Shown here: positions 1 to 6,981 of the stretch, piece after piece
Position numbering within the stretch: the stretch's first letter is position 1
How the letters are laid out: each line of letters opens with the position of its first letter
NCBI GenBank assembly: GCA_017628775.1
Contig: JAGBYN010000129.1
Location: 1-8,992 of the forward strand
DNA: 8,992 nucleotides
From: Bacteroidaceae bacterium
GTDB taxonomy: Bacteria > Bacteroidota > Bacteroidia > Bacteroidales > Bacteroidaceae
Direction: 5' to 3'
The notes under the pieces: model-generated
What the model was told of the DNA's origin: nothing
Database searches by the model: none
Seen by the model: the letters and a program-made list of their open reading frames with translations, nothing else
Position numbers and translations under genes: made by a program

Positions 1-1
1 A

Positions 2-2032
2 ATAGCATGTTGTGCCATATCTTCGCTTTTTATGTTAGGCGCTTTGGCTCAAAACACAGAACGGGAATCAGCTGGCTTTAATGCCCTAAAACCAAATATG
101 AACTTAAAGCTAAAGCCTGGCAACGATTTTTATCAATATGCTGCAGGGCGATGGATGGACGCACACCCCTTAACCCCTCAATATTCTAGATATTCACAAT
201 TTGAAGCGCTCACAGAAGCCAATCGTGAGAAAATCAAGAGTCTTATCCTGAATTATGCCGAAAAACAAAATGCGCCTGGTAGTATCGAGCAAAAAATTGG
301 TTCACTCTATAACCTCGCCATGGATTCAGTGCGCCGTAATAGTGAGGGATTTGAACCCATAAAAACACGTTATCAAGCCATCCAGGATATTGCAGATTTA
401 ACAGATTTTTATTTGCAATTGGCACAACTTAAGCGCATTGGCGTACCCGCATTTATGGGTGTGTATGCTACGGCCGATTTGAAAAATAGTAGCACGAATT
501 TGCTTTATGTGAGCCAGGGGGGATTAGGTTTGTCTGACCCCGACTTGTACACCAACACCGACGAACATAGCCTCAAAGTCATTCAAGCTTATAGCACATA
601 CATCAAGCAAATGTTTGTGTTGTCGGGCATTGATGCCGAAACGGCCGAAAAAAATGTGCAAGTGGTGCTTCGTATTGAAAAGAGAATTGCCAAACATGCG
701 TATAATGCCACTAAGCGTCGCAATGTTCAGGCCAACTACCATAAAATGACGTATGCCCAATTGCAAAAGGATTATCCAGGCATGGACTGGAGCACGCTTT
801 TCTACCAAATGGGCATCCCTTCTGTAAAGGAAGTTTGCGTGAGCCAACCCGAACCCGTTCTGGAAATTTGTAAAATCATCAAGGAGGCATCCATCAGCGA
901 CCTCAAGGTGTACCTTTCTTACAAGCTTATTGCCGATGCCGCAACAACATTGAGCGATGATTTCGCAAATGCACACTTTGAGTTCTATGGTAAGTTCATG
1001 AGCGGCCAACAAGAGCAACAACCCCGTTGGAAGCAAGCGCTCAACACCGTTGAAGGTGTTTTAGGTATGGCCGTAGGTAAACTTTATGTGCAAACCTATT
1101 TCCCTGAAACGTCAAAGCAACGCATGTTGCAAATGATCGCTAACTTGCAATTGGCGCTTAAAGAACGCATCGAAAAGCAAGCGTGGATGAGCCAAGAAAC
1201 CAAAATCAAGGCGCTCGAAAAACTCAATGCATTCCATGTTAAGGTGGGTTATCCCGATACATGGAAAAACTACGATGGCCTTACTATTAACGAGCAACTC
1301 TCGTATTACGAAAATCTTGCACAAGCCTCTGAATTCCTTTTGCAAGAAGATTTCAAGAAGCGCGTTAATCAAAAGGTGGATAGAGATGAATGGCACATGA
1401 CACCACAAACCATCAATGCTTATTACAACCCCACAACAAACGAAATTTGTTTCCCTGCAGGTATCCTCCAACCGCCTTTCTTTAATGCAGAGGCCGACGA
1501 TGCGGTAAACTATGGCGCTATTGGTGTGGTTATTGGCCATGAAATGACACATGGCTTTGACGACCAAGGTGCGCAGTTCGACAAGGATGGAAACCTCCAC
1601 AATTGGTGGACAGAGCAAGATAAAGCAAACTTTGCGGCACGCCAACAAGTGTTGGTGGACTATTTCTCAAAACTTGAAGACCTTCCCGGGCTTAACGTGA
1701 ACGGCACACTCACTTTGGGAGAAAACACCGCCGACCATGGAGGTCTCAAAATTTCATACCATGCGCTTCAACATGCGTTGGGAGCCGAAAACACAAGTCT
1801 TATTGAAGGCTTCACACCTCAACAACGTTTCTTCTTGTCGTATGGCTTGATTTGGGCACAAAACATACGCCCTGAGCGCATTCGACAACTCAATAAAGTC
1901 GATCCCCACACTTCAGCACGTTGGCGTGTTAATGGCGCATTGCCACACATCGATGCATGGTACGATGCATTCAATATTAAGAAAAGCAACAAACTTTATT
2001 TGCCTAAGGCTAAGCGTGCCGACGTTTGGTAA
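2..2032 (+). CDS. Secreted M13-family zinc metallopeptidase (PepO/neprilysin-like), 5' end outside window
   Basis: This is a zinc endopeptidase of the M13 (neprilysin/PepO) family, expected to cleave peptides in the periplasm or at the cell surface. Numbering from the Met at 32, an N-terminal motif near residues 28-42 (PGNDFYQYAAGRW) is typical of the family. The conserved NAYYNP is at 462, the zinc site HEMTH at 503-507, the third ligand region ENTADHGG with Glu564 and Asp568, and the catalytic His626 in DPHTSARWRVNG. The protein ends in ADVW, like the CRVW end of neprilysin. The length of about 670 residues is normal. The frame is open upstream of the Met at 32 and encodes a hydrophobic run (IACCAISSLFMLGALA) followed by QNTE, which reads as the end of a signal peptide cut after ALA. 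The true start therefore lies before the window, and the Met at 32 is inside the signal peptide. metA follows in the same direction after a repeat-filled spacer. The family is certain; the substrate is unknown. Confidence 0.95.
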   Translation: MACCAISSLFMLGALAQNTERESAGFNALKPNMNLKLKPGNDFYQYAAGRWMDAHPLTPQYSRYSQFEALTEANREKIKSLILNYAEKQNAPGSIEQKIGSLYNLAMDSVRRNSEGFEPIKTRYQAIQDIADLTDFYLQLAQLKRIGVPAFMGVYATADLKNSSTNLLYVSQGGLGLSDPDLYTNTDEHSLKVIQAYSTYIKQMFVLSGIDAETAEKNVQVVLRIEKRIAKHAYNATKRRNVQANYHKMTYAQLQKDYPGMDWSTLFYQMGIPSVKEVCVSQPEPVLEICKIIKEASISDLKVYLSYKLIADAATTLSDDFANAHFEFYGKFMSGQQEQQPRWKQALNTVEGVLGMAVGKLYVQTYFPETSKQRMLQMIANLQLALKERIEKQAWMSQETKIKALEKLNAFHVKVGYPDTWKNYDGLTINEQLSYYENLAQASEFLLQEDFKKRVNQKVDRDEWHMTPQTINAYYNPTTNEICFPAGILQPPFFNAEADDAVNYGAIGVVIGHEMTHGFDDQGAQFDKDGNLHNWWTEQDKANFAARQQVLVDYFSKLEDLPGLNVNGTLTLGENTADHGGLKISYHALQHALGAENTSLIEGFTPQQRFFLSYGLIWAQNIRPERIRQLNKVDPHTSARWRVNGALPHIDAWYDAFNIKKSNKLYLPKAKRADVW

Positions 2033-2235
2033 GGGAAAGGAGAAAGGAGAAATCTGAAAGTGGAAAGGTGAAAGGTGAAATCGGAAATCTGCGATTAAGC
2101 GAGAGCAGAGGTCAAACTTGTTTGAACTTTGCCGATCGTGAGCAGATTCTGGCGAAGCCGAAAGGAGAAAGGCGCCCTCCGGATGCCTACTACTCTCTAC
2201 TCACTACTCACTACTCTCTGTTCTCTGTACTCTAA
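2033..2235 (+). repeat. Composite intergenic repeat element, copy 1 (after the M13 peptidase stop)
   Basis: This spacer starts at the base after the peptidase stop codon and ends 13 bases before the metA start. In order it holds a purine-rich tract (2033-2084, AAAGG/GAAA-type units), a core (2085-2166), a CCCTCCGGATG box (2176-2186) and a C/T-rich tract of loose CTACTCACTA-type units (2187-2234). The core recurs inverted at 4857-4938 with a single difference (T at 2136). It contains the near-palindrome TCAAACTTGTTTGA (about 2112-2125) and a small hairpin GGC-GAA-GCC (2151-2159). A 69-codon open frame crosses the element, but it is made of this repeated sequence and is not called as a gene. 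I see no promoter of the TTTG/TAnnTTTG type here. Confidence 0.85.
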
Positions 2236-2248
2236 ATGACGCTCAACC

Positions 2249-3097
2249 ATGTTATACACGAATTTACCCTTATCTCATATTCCCAACGTTAGTAGCGAAG
2301 AAGCTCACGCCGGGGCCTTGCGCATACTCTTCCTCAACATCATGCCCATAAAGCCAACAACGGAGGAGGATTTTGCGCGCAGTTTAGCATTTGCTGATGT
2401 TGATGTTGAACTGCTCCCCATGAAAATAGCTAATCAACAATATAAATGTACACCGCAGGAGTATGTCGAACGCTATTATCGAGATTTCGAGGTGTATGCC
2501 GACGGCCATTACGATGGTCTTATTATTACCGGTGCTCCACTCGAAAATATACCTTTTGAGGAGGTTCGTTATTGGCCACAATTAACGCAAATCATGGCAT
2601 GGGCACAAACCCATGTGAGTTCATCGCTTTACGTGTGCTGGGGCGCTCAAGCAGCACTTTATTACCATTTCAGCATACCCAAGTATGCCTTACCCCAAAA
2701 GATGTTTGGCATTTTTCAGCATCAAGCCATGATGCCCCATCCCTTGCTTAATAATTTGTCGCCCACCTTCCCCATGCCGCATAGTAGGCACACCGAGGTG
2801 CGCGCCAATGATTTTCCTGCTGAATGCCACATCTTGGCACAAAGCGCAGAAAGTGGTGTCGGACTCGCATGTGCACACGGCATTCGCGAAATCTTCATTA
2901 CTGGCCATTTAGAGTACGAACCCCACACCTTGCATAATGAGTATTTGCGAGATCTTAGCAAGAATCTTCCCATCCTTCCTCCTAAACATTATTACAAGGA
3001 CGGCGATACTCAAAACGGAGTCGATTATTCATGGCACGTTGCATGTCAAACCTTCTTCCATAATTGGTTGATGCAAGTCAAGAAGGGGAGAGATTAG
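2249..3097 (+). CDS. metA: Homoserine O-acyltransferase MetA, predicted acetyl-CoA-dependent
   Basis: This cytoplasmic enzyme activates homoserine by O-acylation, the committed step of methionine synthesis. The 282-residue protein shows MetA landmarks: LNIMPIKPTTEEDF (29-42), LIITGAPLENIPFEEVRYWP (91-110), the nucleophile Cys130 in VCWGAQAAL, PKYALPQKMFG (144-154), HSRHTEV (178-184), and His220 with Glu222 in ITGHLEYEPHTL. Cys-His-Glu is the family's catalytic triad. Glu99 sits where acetyl-CoA-using MetA enzymes carry Glu111; succinyl-CoA users such as E. coli have Gly there, so acetylation is inferred. The N-terminus is about a dozen residues shorter than usual, and an in-frame TGA at 2237-2239 rules out a longer frame. 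The ATG at 2249 is therefore the earliest possible start. The gene follows the M13 peptidase across a repeat-filled spacer and ends before a strong terminator. Confidence 0.95.
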   Translation: MLYTNLPLSHIPNVSSEEAHAGALRILFLNIMPIKPTTEEDFARSLAFADVDVELLPMKIANQQYKCTPQEYVERYYRDFEVYADGHYDGLIITGAPLENIPFEEVRYWPQLTQIMAWAQTHVSSSLYVCWGAQAALYYHFSIPKYALPQKMFGIFQHQAMMPHPLLNNLSPTFPMPHSRHTEVRANDFPAECHILAQSAESGVGLACAHGIREIFITGHLEYEPHTLHNEYLRDLSKNLPILPPKHYYKDGDTQNGVDYSWHVACQTFFHNWLMQVKKGRD

Positions 3098-3142
3098 CGT
3101 TGAAAGTTTTAGCGTTTTGACTTTAATGTTGATACAATCAGA

Positions 3143-3186
3143 AAGGCGAAACAAGCACCTAACGGGTTTGTTTCGCCTTCTTCTTT
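3143..3186 (+). terminator. Rho-independent terminator after metA
   Basis: A perfect 12-bp stem AAGGCGAAACAA (3143-3154) pairs with TTGTTTCGCCTT (3168-3179) across a 13-base loop. A T-rich tail follows on the plus strand (CTTCTTTTTT, to about 3189). It ends plus-strand transcription from metA. On the minus strand the tail is poor in T (TTCTGATT), so it may stop degP transcripts less well, though it lies in the right place between the two convergent genes. Confidence 0.85.
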
Positions 3187-3216
3187 TTTCTGTATTTTTA
3201 TTATCGTCTTTGTTTA

Positions 3217-4644
3217 CTATTCGCTTTTCAATTCATCAAGTTCCACTGTAAAGCTCTTGTTGAGTCCGCTTTGTGTTTTGGCTCTGATCCAAAGTACGCG
3301 GTCGGTTGAAAGGTTAGCCTCTTTAATTGCTTCCTCCCAATCGGCAATTGTTTTTAGTGCTTTATCGTTCACTTGCATCAGGATTAAGCCCTTTGTAATG
3401 CCTGCTTTCTTCATCTTACCTTCGCGTAAGTGTTTCACCACTAAACCATAGTTTAAGTTGAGTGCCTGTTTGTCCTTTATGCTAATTTCTTCTAAGGCAA
3501 TGCCTAATTGATCTTCATTGAGTTTGCTCAATATTTTTGTGTTGCCTTGTGCGTTTTTAAGTTCAACAGTGACGGTGTGTTTCTTCTTCTCCCTAAGGTA
3601 AGTGATTTTCACTTTATCACCAGGGCGGTGTGTAGCGAGCGCCTCTTGAAGTTCACCCGATCTTGTTATCTCCATATCGCCGATGTGCGTAATCACGTCT
3701 CCTTGTTTGATACCAGCTTCGTGCGCAGCACTCTCTGGGGTGGTTTCGTTGATATAAATGCCGTTTACCGTACCCAAGTCTACTTCATTTCCGCGTTCTT
3801 TTTGCATTTCAACATAGTCGCTCACAGGGACGTACTGCACACCAAGAACGGCGCGTTGCACTGTACCGAAATGTTTTAAATCATCCACCACGCGTTGCAT
3901 AATTGTGGTTGGGATGGCAAAACCATAACCACTAAATGAACCCGTGCGCGAATAGAGCATGGCATTGATACCAATGAGTTGCCCTTTGGCGTTGACGAGT
4001 GCTCCACCCGAGTTGCCAGGGTTAATCGCAGCGTCGGTTTGGATAAATGCCTCAATGCCACCTGTGGCATGGAGGGTGCGTGCCTTAGCTGAAATAACAC
4101 CAGCAGTAACGGTTCCGGTGAGTCCGAAAGGATTACCTATTGCTAAAACCCATTCACCCAATTTGGCTTCGGCAGAGTTTGCTACTTCAATGGCAGGTAA
4201 ATCTTTAGCTTCGATTTTAAGTAGCGCAAGGTCGGTTGTTTCGTCAAGTCCGATGATGCGTGCTTTAAATTCACGGTTGTCGTTTAACACAACTAAAAGT
4301 TCATCAGCTTCAGCAACAACATGATTGTTGGTTACGATGTAGCCATCTTCTGTAAGAATAACGCCCGAACCAGCACTGCTTTTCTTTGGCGTTTGGATTT
4401 GTCGTTCACGTTGTGTGCTAGGTTGTTGGCCGAAGAAATCGTTAAAGAAATCGTCGAACGGACTACGGTAGGGTACAGTTTGCGTTTTAGCATTTGTAGT
4501 TACTTTGATGTAAACCACCGACTGCACAGCTTGTTCGGCGGCTTGTGTTAAGTCAACTCTTTCGATTGCAGCTGTTTGTGTTTCAGCTTGGCATGACATA
4601 GCATGAATGGCAATGCCCATGCAGAAAATAAAATGTTTTATCAT
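3217..4644 (-). CDS. degP: Periplasmic serine protease of the DegP/HtrA (Do) family
   Basis: This is an HtrA-type protease and chaperone of the envelope that degrades misfolded exported proteins. The 475-residue product begins with a signal peptide (about 1-20, hydrophobic core FIFCMGIAIHAM, likely cut near CQA). A trypsin-like domain (about 30-260) carries the full triad: His108 in VTNNHVV, Asp138 in TTDLALL and Ser212 in NPGNSGGAL. A glycine/glutamine-rich loop with FDDFFNDFFGQQ (63-74) corresponds to the LA-loop region of the family. Two PDZ domains follow (about 266-365 and 378-470). The length matches typical Bacteroidota HtrA proteins. The ATG at 4644 is chosen because it gives a complete signal peptide. 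The TPR gene lies upstream on the same strand, 311 bases away, across a repeat-filled spacer. No TTTG/TAnnTTTG promoter is visible in that spacer, so shared transcription is possible. The chromosome carries no visible partner regulator here. Confidence 0.95.
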   Translation of the reverse strand: MIKHFIFCMGIAIHAMSCQAETQTAAIERVDLTQAAEQAVQSVVYIKVTTNAKTQTVPYRSPFDDFFNDFFGQQPSTQRERQIQTPKKSSAGSGVILTEDGYIVTNNHVVAEADELLVVLNDNREFKARIIGLDETTDLALLKIEAKDLPAIEVANSAEAKLGEWVLAIGNPFGLTGTVTAGVISAKARTLHATGGIEAFIQTDAAINPGNSGGALVNAKGQLIGINAMLYSRTGSFSGYGFAIPTTIMQRVVDDLKHFGTVQRAVLGVQYVPVSDYVEMQKERGNEVDLGTVNGIYINETTPESAAHEAGIKQGDVITHIGDMEITRSGELQEALATHRPGDKVKITYLREKKKHTVTVELKNAQGNTKILSKLNEDQLGIALEEISIKDKQALNLNYGLVVKHLREGKMKKAGITKGLILMQVNDKALKTIADWEEAIKEANLSTDRVLWIRAKTQSGLNKSFTVELDELKSE

Positions 4645-4663
4645 AATAGTGATTTATTGATTT

Positions 4664-4695
4664 AGTAGACGAGTTTATAGGTGCGAGTAGACGAG
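4664..4695. repeat. Pair of 10-bp direct repeats just upstream of degP
   Basis: AGTAGACGAG occurs at 4664-4673 and again at 4686-4695, a period of 22 bases or about two helical turns. The near copy lies about 20 bases before the degP start codon. Such spacing could suit a dimeric regulator on one face of the DNA, or the repeats may simply be leftover sequence at the edge of the adjacent repeat element. The repeat is directly visible; any operator function is a guess. Confidence 0.4.
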
Positions 4696-4955
4696 AGGTT
4701 TAGAAAGGAGAAATGAGAAAGGAGAGATGAGAAAGGAGAAAGTGAGTAATAGTCATCCGAATGGAGTAGTACTCTGTGCTCTGTTATCTGTATTCTAAAA
4801 TAACATCCGAATGGTATTTCTCATTTCACCTTTCTGCTTCGCAGATTTCTCCTTTTTCCTTTCGGCTTCGCCAGAATCTGCTCACGCTCGGCAAAGTTCA
4901 AACAAGTTTGACCTCTGCTCTCGCTTAATCGCAGATTTTCCCTTTCCCCTTTCAT
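4696..4955 (-). repeat. Composite intergenic repeat element, copy 2 (after the TPR gene stop, inverted relative to copy 1)
   Basis: Read on the minus strand from the TPR stop, this spacer has the same layout as 2033-2235. A short purine tract (4955-4939) is followed by the 82-bp core (4938-4857), identical to copy 1 at 81 positions. Next come an extra hairpin module (TCTGC-GAA-GCAGA, about 4846-4834) and a CCATTCGGATG box (4814-4804). After a 39-base insert the box is repeated (4764-4754) and followed by CTATTACTCACT and a pyrimidine tract. On the plus strand the last tract is three 14-bp units at 4702-4743. It fills nearly the whole gap between the TPR gene and degP. Confidence 0.85.
4702..4743. 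repeat. Purine-rich tandem repeat, three 14-bp units
   Basis: Three adjacent units read AGAAAGGAGAAATG, AGAAAGGAGAGATG and AGAAAGGAGAAAGT on the plus strand. The second differs from the first at one base and the third at its end. The strand is almost pure purine. The repeat sits within the spacer element between the TPR gene and degP, where it would be a pyrimidine run in the degP leader. The copy number could vary by slippage. Confidence 0.75.
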
Positions 4956-6893
4956 CTATTTCTCTCGAACCGATTTCAATGTGCTGTATGCTTTGTAAAT
5001 TCCGAGTTCGCCAGCCTTGCTCAAATCTAATTCAGCATCCTTATGTTTGCCTATATCTTGAAGGAGCAAGGCTCTGTTGTAGTAAGCAGGTGCTAAGTTC
5101 TGCTCTATGTTTATTGCTTGCGTAAGGTTTTCTATGGCATTTGTGTTTTGGTCTAACAATGTTTGAACAACCGCCAAGTTATAGAAAGCGGGTGCCCATG
5201 TTTCGTTTGTCAACTTCAGTATGTCGTTGGCATCACGCTCTGCCAAAAGTAAGTGCATTCGGCGTGCTTCAGCATTTTTCTTCTCTGTTTGTGCCCATTG
5301 TATATGGATATACATGCGTTGCATACGTGCAAATAGTGATGTGGAGTCTGTTTTTAGAGCCCCTTCGATATCATCGAGCGCATCAACAAAATTGTAGTTG
5401 TGGGTGTGAACAATGGCTCGTAAAATTAAATTTTCGTGCAAATCTTTCCCCATGCCAATAGCTGCTGATATTTTTTGCATAGCGCGTTCTGCCATATTGT
5501 TGGATAGCTGTGTGTGCACAACATTTGCCGTAAGAATAACTCGCATGCCCTCTTCATCCAACAAAGTTTGGCGATTAATGTCACTATGAAAATACTCGCT
5601 TTGTTCACCCTCTGCGATGGCAGGATGAATCACGCCTAACTGTTCGCGTTTGTGCTTTAAGTTTTGCACCTTGCCAATGAGTTCGTTAAGAAGCGATTTC
5701 GTGGTGTCAACATCCATTACAGGTTGCTGATAGTTTGCTAAAGTCTTTTCTGTTTGCGTCACTACCTTACGTATCTGTTTATTTTGGTTTTTACCATACC
5801 TAAGGTCCAAACCAGCACGTTGTACGAATGCTTCGTCGGCTTGAGCACCTTTCACATCACCCAGTTTGCGGCGGCATTCGGCACGCATCACATGACCATA
5901 AACAAAGTTTGGAAAGTCTTTGATGAGCAAGGTTAAGTCGTCTGCTGCCGCTTTAAAATTCCCCGTTTTTTCAAAGAGCAACGCACGGTTGTAGCGTGCC
6001 AATGTGTTTGAAGGTTCCTCGTTAAGCACATAGTCGAAGTCTGCAATGGCTTCATTGTTTTTGCCGATAATAGCCAGTAGCAAACCACGGTTATAGTGTG
6101 CCACAAAATGATGTGGCACGTATTTCACCACCACGTCATAGTCGGCAATGGCACGGTCAAATTGATTCAGAGCATGCAGCGCTTGGGCTCTCATCATGTA
6201 ATGGTGTGCAATTTGGGGTTCCAGTTCAATAGCTTTCGTGAGGCATGTGTCGGCCGTTTCAAAATGTTCAGTCATCATGGCCAAGCGTCCACGATAGTTC
6301 CACACCTCAGCATCTTGTGGTGTCAATTTTAGTAAATTCTCTGCCCAATGAATGGCATGTAGCGTGTCCTCTTGCACCATGCGTAATTGCGCCTTGATCA
6401 AATGTGCACGTCCGTGTCTTGGTTCCACCTTCAGCAGTTCGTCGATATCGATCTCAGCCTCTTTGTTCTTATTCTGTTCCATTAGGCAAAGCGCTCTGTT
6501 GTATCGTGCCACCGCCTCGGCTGGATCATCCTCAAGCACCTTTGAATAATCGGCCACAGCTCCTTCCAAGTCCTGATTATGAATTCTGCACAACCCTCTC
6601 AATTGATACACCTCCGTCAGGAAGGGGTTTCGCTCCAAACATTGGTTGCAATCAGCTTCAGCTCCCCTAAAATCCTCTAAATTGAACTTAGCATATGCCC
6701 TATAGTAATAAGGTTTTTCAAGGTAGGGCTTCGTTTCAATCACCATGTTAAAATAACGAATGGCAGTGAGGTAATCATCAAAAAAGAGTGCATGCCTACC
6801 CATGAGCGTCACTTGCTCCGTATTGATTTGTGCATGAGAGGCAACCGATGCAATCATCATGCACAGCAATACACAAATATATCGTACAATCAT
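4956..6893 (-). CDS. Secreted tetratricopeptide-repeat (TPR) protein
   Basis: This 645-residue protein starts with a clear signal peptide (IVRYICVLLCMMIASVASHA, then QINTEQ), so it is exported, probably to the periplasm. About ten consecutive 34-residue TPR units fill residues 26-365, with typical W/Y-G/A-P signatures such as ARYNRALCLMEQNKNKEAEIDID and AHYNRGLLLAIIGKNNEAIADFD. A charged, non-TPR linker follows (about 366-455, including DVDTTKSLLNELIGKVQNLKHKREQL). A second block of three to four TPR units runs to the C-terminus (about 456-640, ending APAYYNRALLLQDIGKHKDAELDLSKA). TPR arrays bind other proteins, and no enzyme domain is visible, so the role is probably scaffolding in the envelope. 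degP follows downstream on the same strand, which is compatible with a joint envelope function but does not prove it. The ATG at 6893 gives the full signal peptide and lies just after a promoter-like box. The specific partner is unknown. Confidence 0.9.
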   Translation of the reverse strand: MIVRYICVLLCMMIASVASHAQINTEQVTLMGRHALFFDDYLTAIRYFNMVIETKPYLEKPYYYRAYAKFNLEDFRGAEADCNQCLERNPFLTEVYQLRGLCRIHNQDLEGAVADYSKVLEDDPAEAVARYNRALCLMEQNKNKEAEIDIDELLKVEPRHGRAHLIKAQLRMVQEDTLHAIHWAENLLKLTPQDAEVWNYRGRLAMMTEHFETADTCLTKAIELEPQIAHHYMMRAQALHALNQFDRAIADYDVVVKYVPHHFVAHYNRGLLLAIIGKNNEAIADFDYVLNEEPSNTLARYNRALLFEKTGNFKAAADDLTLLIKDFPNFVYGHVMRAECRRKLGDVKGAQADEAFVQRAGLDLRYGKNQNKQIRKVVTQTEKTLANYQQPVMDVDTTKSLLNELIGKVQNLKHKREQLGVIHPAIAEGEQSEYFHSDINRQTLLDEEGMRVILTANVVHTQLSNNMAERAMQKISAAIGMGKDLHENLILRAIVHTHNYNFVDALDDIEGALKTDSTSLFARMQRMYIHIQWAQTEKKNAEARRMHLLLAERDANDILKLTNETWAPAFYNLAVVQTLLDQNTNAIENLTQAINIEQNLAPAYYNRALLLQDIGKHKDAELDLSKAGELGIYKAYSTLKSVREK

Positions 6894-6915
6894 CTTTTCC
6901 GTATTTTGTTTACTG

Positions 6916-6948
6916 CAAAATTAATTATAGAATTTGAAAAGATTCAGA
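6916..6948 (-). promoter_or_regulatory. Candidate Bacteroidota-type promoter for the TPR gene
   Basis: On the minus strand TAATTTTG (6923-6916) fits the TAnnTTTG -7 box exactly. TCTG (6948-6945), 21 bases upstream, is a three-of-four match to the TTTG -33 box. Transcription would start near 6908, leaving a leader of about 15 bases before the ATG at 6893. The surrounding DNA is very A/T-rich. The boxes lie outside the neighbouring IS66 remnant, so the insertion did not remove them. Confidence 0.4.
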
Positions 6949-6981
6949 TTTTAAGATAATTTAATAGTAATAGATTAATTG

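Noticed and set aside
524..1648. Long minus-strand open frames inside the M13 peptidase gene
   Set aside because: They are antisense to a gene with clear family motifs and show no recognisable domain.
2026..2235. A 69-codon open frame on the plus strand after the M13 peptidase
   Set aside because: It consists almost entirely of the repeated intergenic element, overlaps the peptidase stop and has no protein-like composition.
2033..2235. CRISPR array or tandem spacer structure in the repeat-rich spacers
   Set aside because: Units are short, imperfect, without regular unique spacers, and no cas gene is present.
2236..2292. Short frame starting at the ATG at 2236, as a possible leader peptide of metA
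   Set aside because: It has 18 codons overlapping metA in another frame, with no methionine-rich or attenuator-like features.
3876..4324. Overlapping open frames on both strands inside degP
   Set aside because: They are shadows of the protease reading frame, low in complexity and without motifs.
3217..4644. DegP as a lipoprotein (Cys18 in AMSC)
   Set aside because: The residues before the Cys do not fit a lipobox well, as Leu is missing at -3; ordinary signal peptidase I cleavage near CQA is more likely.
4811..5461. Plus-strand open frames across the TPR gene end and the repeat
   Set aside because: They are antisense to the TPR gene and to the repeat core; no start or domain supports them.
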